This document shows, piece by piece, positions 1 through 6,116 of a stretch of DNA of 14,326 nucleotides; the stretch's first letter is position 1; each line of letters begins with the position of its first letter. The DNA lies in the NCBI GenBank assembly GCA_903856555.1, contig CAIOCC010000152.1, positions 1 through 14,326 of the forward strand, given 5' to 3'. Below the pieces are notes generated by a model. The model was given only the letters and a program-made list of their open reading frames with translations. It was not told the DNA's origin and searched no databases. Source of the DNA: an uncultured Bacteroidota bacterium. Its GTDB lineage: Bacteria > Bacteroidota > Bacteroidia > UBA7662. Position numbers and translations under genes: made by a program.

Positions 1-1548
1 CCGGAGCGATTGGTTTTTGAATTCGACGAATACATTCAAGTCAAAGACCCGAACTTGGTTCGGTGGGGTTTGTTTCCCAAGGGCCGCTACGAGGTGAAGG
101 CGCGTTTGAAGCGTCTTGTGGTGGTCTTGGATCCCGATTCTCTGGAGAGCGATGCGACCTACAGCCTGGATTTTGGGGGGGTGGTGTCGGATTTAACCGA
201 GGGCAATGCCATGGGGGCCCTTACCTATGCTTTTTCGACGGGGCCGTATTTGGACTCTCTGCAAATGGAGGGACGGCTGCGGGATGCCAGCACTGGACAG
301 CTGGTCAAAAACCTGATGGTGGGACTTTATACAGATACAATCGCCCTTAGTTTGCCTTTTCGATGGACCTTGGCCGATGATTCGGGTCGCTTTGTGTTTA
401 GAAATCTCCCTACACGACGCTATCGTTTGGTCGCCTTTGAGGATGCCGATCGGGACAAGGTTTTTGGGATGGATCAACCCAAGGCCTTTACGGATTGGTT
501 GGACCCCTTGAAGGATACGCTTCTGTTGTTACCATTGTTTGCCCAGGACGAAGACGCGGCCACCCGCCTTCGTTCGGTGGATTGGTCCGAAGAAGGTTCC
601 GTGGCCCTTGTTTTTTACGGAAACCCTGTCCCCGTTCGGGTTCGGGGTATTCGAGAAGACGGCTTGATGGTGGAGGGATTGCAGAGCCGGGTATCGGGAG
701 ACACGCTTTGGGTCTCTTCACCGCCGGTTGGAGCCCAAGCGTCGTTGATTGATTCGGCAACCCTGGCCACGTTTGACTTGCGACTTGTTTTTCCGAATCG
801 GGAGGATACGCTTTTGACGGATTTAAAGCCGCCTTCTGAACAGGGATTACTTTCTGAAAAAACCAAACGCACCTTGTCGGGTCCATCGGTGGTATCGTGG
901 GGATTGTCGGCGCGTTCAGCGGAGCGTCGAATGGTTTGGGATCGGCCGGTTCATCTACGGGAAGGGTACCTTTTGGCTTGCTGGCAGAATTCGAAGGGCG
1001 AAGAAAGAGCGGTGGTTTGGAAGAGGGATGCCGAAGGCCAGACACCCTACGGGTCTGGTGGCCGGGAATGGTTTGCGTTGGTTCCTGGATTGGAGACCAA
1101 AAACGAAGGCAGCGTCCCTGACAAAGTCCAGGAAGATTGGCGATTGCGATTGGATAGCGGCGCATTTGTGGATGGCAACGGGCGCCAAAGCCGGGCGTTC
1201 CAAGGGTTGTTGGGGCCCGAAGGCGAGCGTTCAACCTTGGTTTTGGGTTTTGATAGCGCTGGAACGGCGCCGGACCGGTCGGGGGATTGGGTTTTGAGGG
1301 TCTTCAATGCCAACGACCAGGAAGTGGAAAGGGTTGTTTACCAAAGCAAGGACGACCTGAAGGGATTGCATGCCCTGGAGGGATTGCTCCCGGGATTATA
1401 CAAGGTTTCGCTTTTGGAAGACCGCAATGGAAACGGTCGTTGGGATTCCGGGCGATACCGAGAGAGTCGCCAACCGGAAGCGGTGCGTTGGATTAGCCGA
1501 AGCATAGAGCTCAAACCCGGCTGGACTACCGAACTTCGTTGGCGCTAA
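1..1548 (+). CDS. Ig-like / carboxypeptidase-regulatory-like domain protein, 5'-partial
   Basis: The reading frame is open to the left edge, so the N-terminus is missing; 515 residues are visible and the TTG at position 10 is internal. The first ~80 residues look like the end of a bacterial Ig-like (Big_5/SbsA-like) domain: alternating hydrophobic strands, a 'YSLDFGG' strand near residue 54 and the usual closing 'FSTG' near residue 78. A carboxypeptidase-regulatory-like beta fold follows (about 88-150), with 'DDSGRFVFRNLP' and 'YRLVAFEDADRD'. A second Asp/Asn-rich turn (DRNGNGRWDSG) lies near the C-terminus. This layout matches a family of predicted secreted or surface proteins of roughly 500-600 residues common in Bacteroidota, usually lipoproteins, whose molecular function is unknown. 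Any signal peptide or lipobox would lie outside the window. rlmN follows on the same strand after 41 bases, so co-transcription is possible. The family call is fairly sure; no enzymatic role is visible. Confidence 0.75.
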   Translation, partial: PERLVFEFDEYIQVKDPNLVRWGLFPKGRYEVKARLKRLVVVLDPDSLESDATYSLDFGGVVSDLTEGNAMGALTYAFSTGPYLDSLQMEGRLRDASTGQLVKNLMVGLYTDTIALSLPFRWTLADDSGRFVFRNLPTRRYRLVAFEDADRDKVFGMDQPKAFTDWLDPLKDTLLLLPLFAQDEDAATRLRSVDWSEEGSVALVFYGNPVPVRVRGIREDGLMVEGLQSRVSGDTLWVSSPPVGAQASLIDSATLATFDLRLVFPNREDTLLTDLKPPSEQGLLSEKTKRTLSGPSVVSWGLSARSAERRMVWDRPVHLREGYLLACWQNSKGEERAVVWKRDAEGQTPYGSGGREWFALVPGLETKNEGSVPDKVQEDWRLRLDSGAFVDGNGRQSRAFQGLLGPEGERSTLVLGFDSAGTAPDRSGDWVLRVFNANDQEVERVVYQSKDDLKGLHALEGLLPGLYKVSLLEDRNGNGRWDSGRYRESRQPEAVRWISRSIELKPGWTTELRWR

Positions 1549-1589
1549 ACCCGTTCCTCACAGATTGATCCATCGACGACGACGAATCC

Positions 1590-2654
1590 ATGACCAACCC
1601 TTCCAAAATCGACATTCGAAGCCTTCGTTTGGAGGAACTGACCGCTAGGTTGGCCGAATGGGGCGAACCCGCATACCGAGCACGGCAGGTTTACGAATGG
1701 CTTTGGAACAAGGGTGCGACGCAAATAAGCGATATGACCAATTTGTCGCTGGCTTTGCGGAATCGCCTTGAGGAGCATTTTGAAATCAGGAACGTCAAGG
1801 TTCAGCATTCTCAATTTAGCAAAGACGGCACGATCAAAAACGCCTTGACCCTGCACGATGGCTTGGTGGTGGAGTCGGTGATGATTCCAACGCCAACGCG
1901 CATCACCGCCTGTGTTTCGTCGCAGGTGGGTTGCAGTCTTGGTTGTACTTTTTGTGCGACAGCCCGCATGAAGCGAATGCGGAATTTGAATCCCGATGAG
2001 ATTTACGATCAGGTGGTTGCGATCCAAAAGCAGGCCCAGGAAACCTTGGGGCGCCCTTTAACCAATATTGTGTTTATGGGCATGGGCGAGCCGCTTTTGA
2101 ATTACCGTAACACCATGGAGGCGATTGAGAAAATCACCTCTCCTCAGGGTCTAGGTCTTTCTCCTCGGCGAATCACGGTAAGTACGGCGGGTGTAGCCAA
2201 AATGATTCGGCAAATGGCTGACGAAAAGGTTCGTTTCAAATTGGCCTTATCGCTGCATTCAGCGATTGAGTCCAAGCGAAGTCGGCTCATGCCGATTAAC
2301 GAGACCAATACCTTGGCTGATTTGGAGGCGGCTTTGGATTATTGGTATCAACAAACCCGTAGCCGGGTTACCTTGGAATACGTGGTTTGGGAGGGGGTCA
2401 ACGACGGGGAAGAAGACGTGCGGGCCTTGGTTCGTTTTGCGCGGAAATTTCCTAGCAAGGTGAATTTAATTGAATACAACAGCGTGGGGGAAGATAGCCT
2501 ACGACAGGCTCATCCTTCGGCGATTGCGGCCTATACCGAGGCCTTGGAGGCCGCAGGAATCACCTGCAGTTTTCGACGTAGCCGAGGACGGGATATCGAT
2601 GCTGCCTGTGGTCAATTGGCCAACAAAGGAGAGAGCGGCGCGGTGGCTCAGTGA
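1590..2654 (+). CDS. rlmN: Dual-specificity 23S rRNA / tRNA adenine-C2 methyltransferase RlmN
   Basis: A radical-SAM enzyme of 354 residues. In characterised homologues it methylates C2 of A2503 in 23S rRNA and of A37 in some tRNAs, tuning translation accuracy. The [4Fe-4S] cluster motif CxxxCxxC is at C115, C119 and C122. The two cysteines of the ping-pong methyl transfer are present: C108 (E. coli C118) and C340 in 'DIDAACGQL' (E. coli C355). The SAM-binding 'GMGEP' is at 164-168, and 'SLHS' and 'LIEYN' are also in place. Length and N-terminal accessory domain ('YRARQVYEWLW') are normal. The ATG is the only sensible start; no Shine-Dalgarno is seen, as is usual in this phylum. It converges on the metal-transport operon with only 39 bases between the two stop codons. 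The enzyme is cytoplasmic. RlmN rather than Cfr is favoured by the housekeeping-type sequence and the DIDAACGQL ending. Confidence 0.96.
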   Translation: MTNPSKIDIRSLRLEELTARLAEWGEPAYRARQVYEWLWNKGATQISDMTNLSLALRNRLEEHFEIRNVKVQHSQFSKDGTIKNALTLHDGLVVESVMIPTPTRITACVSSQVGCSLGCTFCATARMKRMRNLNPDEIYDQVVAIQKQAQETLGRPLTNIVFMGMGEPLLNYRNTMEAIEKITSPQGLGLSPRRITVSTAGVAKMIRQMADEKVRFKLALSLHSAIESKRSRLMPINETNTLADLEAALDYWYQQTRSRVTLEYVVWEGVNDGEEDVRALVRFARKFPSKVNLIEYNSVGEDSLRQAHPSAIAAYTEALEAAGITCSFRRSRGRDIDAACGQLANKGESGAVAQ

Positions 2655-2693
2655 TTTGAGTAGCGCGGCCACTAAGCGTTGACGCAAAAGGCA

Positions 2694-3992
2694 TTAGCCT
2701 TTGGGAGCGCCTGGGTTTTTGGGCGGTATGGGGGAACCGTGGGGGTCGTGATCGGGGAAGCCAAGGCTTTGGTCGATTTGATCCAGGAACTCTTGGGGAA
2801 GTACGTGTTCGTCTTTTTCGGCCAGCCAGTGAAGTTGGTGGGGCTCAAAGCCTTGTTTTTGAGCCAAATAGCTTTCCCACAGTCGGTGGGCTCTGACCAT
2901 TTGCAAGGCTTTGTGGAGGCCTTTTTCGGTCAGGTCAGGTCGGGAGGATCCTTCGGTTGCTGTGCGAATCCATCCTTTGTTACGACAAAAAAGTTGGGCC
3001 AGGCGATAGGTTGTTGAGGACCAACCCAGGCCTTGTTGGATTTGAATGATGTTATGATCAGGGTGGCGGTGAAGTGCTTTGATCAAATCTTCGGCCCAAT
3101 GCTGCCAAAGTCGCAGGGTGCGACGGAGTCGTTGGGGCCAAAGGCCTCGCTGGGGGTGGCCTACCAAAACCAGCAGGTAGATCAGGGTGGCCGTTAGGGT
3201 GATGGCCGGACCGGGGGCGGTATTCCAATGAACCGAGGCCAAAAGACCCAGGGCGGAGCTTAGAGCTCCGAGGCCCATGGCCCAGAGCAGGACGTTTCGT
3301 AGTTTATGGCTGATTATTAGAGCAGTAGAAGCGGGCACAATCAGCATTGAAACGACCAGAATAACCCCCACCGATTGGAGGGAGGCCACCACGGTTAGGC
3401 TGAGCATCCAGACCGTGAAATAGTGGAGGGTCCGCGTTGGGATACCCATGGTTTGGGCAACATCCGATTGAAAAGCCGACGCAAAGAAGTAAGGAAAAAA
3501 AAGCCAAACACACAGCACATCAAAAACCAAAACAAGACCGGCCAAGATGAGGTCGTCCCTTCCAATTCCTAACACATTACCAAACAAAAAATCTTTCATG
3601 TCCAGATGGACACCTTCTCGTCGGGTCAAGGTCGAAATCCCAATGACCCCCAAAGCAAACATGGCCGAAAAGACGATGCCAATGGCCGCGTCATTGCGGG
3701 CACCCCCTCGGTTTTGGAGCCAAGCAATGAGGACCGCGGCCAAAAGACCGGCTCCTACCGACCCAACAAAAAAGGCCAAGAGGCTGTGTCCAGCGATCAT
3801 AAATCCCACCACCACCCCGGGCAAGATGGCATGGGAAAGGGCGTCCCCTATGAGGGCCATGTTCCGCAAAACCATGAAGCAGCCCAAAAGCGCGCAGGCA
3901 ATGCCGGCCATGACGGCGGCAAGCAAGGCCCTTTGAAAATAGGGTTGTTCTAGGTAATCCAGGAGGGACCAGGCGGTGTCAATGACTTCCAT
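2694..3992 (-). CDS. Mn/Zn/Fe ABC transporter permease fused to a DtxR/MntR-like metalloregulator
   Basis: Residues ~15-280 form an ABC-3 family (TroC/ZnuB/MntB-like) inner-membrane permease: 'LRNMALIGDALSHAILPG' near 43-59, 'DFLFGN' at 134-139, 'LIVPAST' near 217, and many hydrophobic helices. After a basic cytoplasmic linker, residues ~295-424 match the DtxR family. They comprise a winged helix (302-355, ending 'LTEKG') and a metal/dimerisation domain with H369, E373, H388, E392, E395 and H396, closing in 'DPHGSPIP'. There is no C-terminal SH3 domain, as in MntR. By manual alignment D302 matches MntR D8 (DtxR M10), and E392 replaces DtxR C102 as in MntR; MntR E11 appears as K305. I chose the ATG at 3992, one base past the upstream stop (TGA-T-ATG). 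An ATG at 4022 and a longer frame from 4043 would overlap the ATPase gene. The protein has 432 residues against about 280 for a plain permease. The architecture resembles chlamydial YtgCR. It is the only permease here, so a homodimer is inferred. Confidence 0.9.
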   Translation of the reverse strand: MEVIDTAWSLLDYLEQPYFQRALLAAVMAGIACALLGCFMVLRNMALIGDALSHAILPGVVVGFMIAGHSLLAFFVGSVGAGLLAAVLIAWLQNRGGARNDAAIGIVFSAMFALGVIGISTLTRREGVHLDMKDFLFGNVLGIGRDDLILAGLVLVFDVLCVWLFFPYFFASAFQSDVAQTMGIPTRTLHYFTVWMLSLTVVASLQSVGVILVVSMLIVPASTALIISHKLRNVLLWAMGLGALSSALGLLASVHWNTAPGPAITLTATLIYLLVLVGHPQRGLWPQRLRRTLRLWQHWAEDLIKALHRHPDHNIIQIQQGLGWSSTTYRLAQLFCRNKGWIRTATEGSSRPDLTEKGLHKALQMVRAHRLWESYLAQKQGFEPHQLHWLAEKDEHVLPQEFLDQIDQSLGFPDHDPHGSPIPPKNPGAPKG

Positions 3993-3993
3993 A

Positions 3994-5862
3994 TCAGCGT
4001 TTGTGACGGTATTGGGCAGCATCTTCGTAACCGGGATCCACACCTGAAAAGGCTTTGAGCAGGTTGGATTCCACCAAGACTTGGTCCGGTGTTCCTTGGG
4101 CGATCAGTCGTTGGTTAATCAGGAGTACTTGGTCAAAATAGGCAGATGCGCGTTGCAAATCGTGATGAATCATGAGGACGAGACCGCCGTCGATGCGGGT
4201 AAAACGACGGAGAATTTCAACAATTTTGGCCTCAGTCGCGGCATCCACCCCGACAAAGGGCTCGTCGAGCAAGAGGGTTTCGGCTTGTTGGGCGAGGGCC
4301 CGGGCCAGGAAGACCCTCTGTTGCTGCCCTCCCGAGAGGCGGTTGAGGGGTCGGTGGCGCAGGTCCTGCAGTTCGAGGGCTTCGAGGGCTTCCTGGACGG
4401 ACCGAAGGTCCGCGCGACCCAAGGGTCGCCCGGGCCCCCGCCACGGCAAACGACCCATTTGGACAATGTCCTGAACGGTGGCGGGAAAGTCCCAGTCCAC
4501 CATCCCTTTTTGAGGAACATAGGCAATGCGCCTGCGGGATGATTCCAGGCTTTGGTTCCGATAAAGGATTTCGCCGTGATCAGAATCCGTGAGTCCAAGG
4601 ATGGCCTTGAAGAGCGTGGACTTTCCGGCACCGTTGGGACCGAGAATTCCATAACACAACCCGGCTTGGAACTCCGCCGAAAAAGCATTCAAGACGGATT
4701 TGTGATCGTAGGTTACGCTAAGCTCGCGGACCACCAAACGAGGGCCCGTATCGGTGTTCGTAGGATGAACAGGCCCTCCCAATGAAGGGCTTGCTGAGCG
4801 GTGCGGACGCAGTGACCAGGCCAAGAGACCCAGGGCGGGGAGCATCATCCCCAAGACCCAAAGCACGGATACGGGCTCCGAATCCTCGTTTTGGGCGAGC
4901 GCCGGTCCCCCAGAACCCAAAGCCTGGGCCAAGACTCTTGCATTGTTTGCCAACATCCCGGTATAGGAATCCGCGCCGCTGCCAGTAGGCCCCATGCTAT
5001 CTGCATACAGCGCCGGACCCAAACGACATCCGGCATCCTTTGCAATTTGTTGTAACATTTTTGGATTCAAATTGGCTTCCACAAAAACGCAAGGCAAATC
5101 GTTTTGGAGAACCACTTGTTTCATGTGGAGAACATCCGATGTACGAACATCGGCATCCGTACTGGTTCCTAGCAACGAAACCACCCGGAATCGGTAACGC
5201 GCCGCAAAATACCGAAAGGCATCGTGGTTGGTCGCTAGAATCCGGAACCTTTCTGGAATGGATTTCAGGATTGAATCGGATTCAAGGTGCAATTCCCAAA
5301 GACGTTGATCGTAGGATTGCCAACGAGCAGTTAACGCGATCGAATCATGAGGACAAAGCTCCACCAAGGCTCGGTATATATTCCGGGCGTAGACACGGCC
5401 CAAAAGAGGATCCATCCAGGCGTGGGGATCGTAAGAACCGGCATGTTCTGGGTCGCTCAAAGGCTCTATACCGACGCTAGCGGTCCTTTTGATGGCTTTA
5501 CTGGCGGCTTGGGCAATGATTTTGTCAAGCCAGCCTTCCAGGTTCAGCCCGTTTTGGATAATCAAATCGGCTTCGGCCAGGATCTTGGTGTCGTTGGGCA
5601 CCGCTTCGTAGCGATGGGGGTCGGATCCTTGGGGAAGCAATGATATCACCTGCGCCGAAGGGCCGGCAATCTCACCTGCGATATCCGCTAGAAATCCCGT
5701 GGTCGCCACGACTTTGGGCCGCGTACTCCCTGCGGCTAGGCTCGCAGCAATCGTCCCCGCCCACCCTATTACCAAGAACACCATCGCCATTAAGGCGGGC
5801 ATTTGAAGGTTCAACGACCTGGCTATCGCATTGTTCAACAACCAAGCAAGGGGTAATTTCAT
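3994..5862 (-). CDS. Metal ABC transporter: substrate-binding protein-TM-ATPase fusion
   Basis: One uninterrupted 622-residue frame. Residues 1-45 hold a signal peptide or anchor (hydrophobic 22-44). Residues ~48-315 are a cluster A-I (TroA/ZnuA) metal-binding protein. Its likely ligands are H83 (SDPHRYE), H147 (DPHAWMD), H213 (TNHDAF) and D288 (YADSMG), the His-His-His-Asp set of TroA. An acidic stretch (NEDSEP) precedes a single transmembrane helix at 332-350, followed by a basic segment (RPHR). A complete ABC ATPase then runs ~374-608: Walker A GPNGAGKST 408-416, Q-loop Q451, signature LSGGQ 509-513, Walker B LLLDEP, H-loop H567. Charges around the helix predict a periplasmic binding domain and a cytoplasmic ATPase, so the fusion is topologically coherent. 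These parts are normally two separate proteins. The permease-regulator gene follows after one base. The metal is probably Mn, from context; Zn or Fe is possible. ATG 5862 gives a charged n-region; ATG 5802 (residue 21) is a plausible alternative start. Confidence 0.9.
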   Translation of the reverse strand: MKLPLAWLLNNAIARSLNLQMPALMAMVFLVIGWAGTIAASLAAGSTRPKVVATTGFLADIAGEIAGPSAQVISLLPQGSDPHRYEAVPNDTKILAEADLIIQNGLNLEGWLDKIIAQAASKAIKRTASVGIEPLSDPEHAGSYDPHAWMDPLLGRVYARNIYRALVELCPHDSIALTARWQSYDQRLWELHLESDSILKSIPERFRILATNHDAFRYFAARYRFRVVSLLGTSTDADVRTSDVLHMKQVVLQNDLPCVFVEANLNPKMLQQIAKDAGCRLGPALYADSMGPTGSGADSYTGMLANNARVLAQALGSGGPALAQNEDSEPVSVLWVLGMMLPALGLLAWSLRPHRSASPSLGGPVHPTNTDTGPRLVVRELSVTYDHKSVLNAFSAEFQAGLCYGILGPNGAGKSTLFKAILGLTDSDHGEILYRNQSLESSRRRIAYVPQKGMVDWDFPATVQDIVQMGRLPWRGPGRPLGRADLRSVQEALEALELQDLRHRPLNRLSGGQQQRVFLARALAQQAETLLLDEPFVGVDAATEAKIVEILRRFTRIDGGLVLMIHHDLQRASAYFDQVLLINQRLIAQGTPDQVLVESNLLKAFSGVDPGYEDAAQYRHKR

Positions 5863-5866
5863 GAAC

Positions 5867-5900
5867 CAAAGTTAATTTAGTCGTGTCTAAAAAAATCAAC
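5867..5900 (-). promoter_or_regulatory. Candidate promoter of the metal importer operon
   Basis: On the minus strand the -7 element TAACTTTG (5874 to 5867) is a perfect match to the Bacteroidota consensus TAnnTTTG. GTTG (5900 to 5897) could be the -33 element with a 22-base spacer, at the long end of what is usual. The -7 box is only four bases from the ATG at 5862. The mRNA would therefore be almost leaderless, or translation begins at the downstream ATG at 5802. Confidence 0.4.
5876..5891. promoter_or_regulatory. Operator-like inverted repeat TTTAG-N6-CTAAA
   Basis: A perfect 5-base inverted repeat, TTTAG (5876-5880) and CTAAA (5887-5891), with a 6-base spacer. It lies between the candidate -33 and -7 elements of the importer promoter, a classic repressor position. 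The TTAG/CTAA half-sites recall the ends of DtxR/IdeR boxes, but the spacing differs. The fused DtxR-like domain is the obvious candidate ligand; this is inference from one short repeat in AT-rich DNA. Confidence 0.3.
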
Positions 5901-5930
5901 CCTCCCCCATCCGCTTCATTTCAACCCTCC

Positions 5931-6003
5931 ACCGCACCCCATTCGACCCTGCGGCCTTTTGGGGCCGGTGTAGACGCCTTTAGGGCCAGTGCAATGGGGC
6001 GGT
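5931..6003. repeat. Long imperfect hairpin in the divergent region
   Basis: The arm ACCGCACCCCATT (5931-5943) pairs with AATGGGGCGGT (5993-6003), 11 base pairs with a two-base bulge. The loop contains smaller GGCC-type pairings and two similar units (GCCTTTTGGGGCC, GCCTTTAGGGCC). It could be a structured leader, a protein-binding site or chance in GC-rich DNA. I do not recognise a known riboswitch. Confidence 0.35.
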
Positions 6004-6042
6004 CTGTAAATTGGAATCATCAAAACTAACTTGATAATAAAC

Positions 6043-6071
6043 TTTGAACGCACCGACGGCGTTTAATTTTA
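6043..6071 (+). promoter_or_regulatory. Candidate promoter of the SOD gene
   Basis: TTTG (6043-6046), a 17-base spacer and TAATTTTA (6064-6071, one mismatch to TAnnTTTG) resemble the Bacteroidota -33/-7 promoter. Transcription would begin near 6078, leaving a leader of about 40 bases before the ATG at 6117. This favours the long, signal-bearing form of the protein. Confidence 0.35.
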
Positions 6072-6116
6072 CAAGCACAAAGTTTTCCTTAAAAATTTAT
6101 TCCCCCACCGCTCCTC

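Larger units (their letters stand above)
5863..6116. other. Divergent intergenic region between metal importer and SOD
   Basis: About 254 bases with no convincing reading frame, separating the leftward importer operon from the rightward SOD gene. It holds candidate Bacteroidota-type promoters for both directions, an operator-like inverted repeat next to the importer, and a long imperfect hairpin in a GC-rich stretch at 5931-6003. The flanks near each gene are AT-rich. The shared position suggests co-ordinated control by metal or oxidative stress, which is inference. Confidence 0.7.

Noticed and set aside
488..1234. 248-codon open frame on the minus strand inside the Ig-like protein gene
   Set aside because: The peptide is Pro/Arg-rich and low in complexity with no recognisable domain, and the plus-strand frame encodes recognisable domains throughout.
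1545..2027. 160-codon minus-strand open frame opposite rlmN
   Set aside because: Fully antisense to conserved rlmN, with no recognisable motif.
2655..2693. Terminator between convergent rlmN and the permease-regulator gene
   Set aside because: Only a three- to four-base-pair GCG/CGC stem is visible, without a clear T-tract in either direction.
3547..3953. Plus-strand open frames opposite the permease gene
   Set aside because: They mirror the permease helices and give Lys/Pro/Thr-rich peptides with no domain.
3993..4043. Longer start for the permease-regulator gene at 4043
   Set aside because: It would overlap the ATPase gene by 50 bases and add residues that do not resemble ABC-3 permease N-termini; the ATG at 3992 fits family length and operon spacing.
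5931..6003. Hairpin considered as a Mn riboswitch (yybP-ykoY type)
   Set aside because: I could not find the conserved internal loops of that family, and the structure lies upstream of the likely transcription starts.
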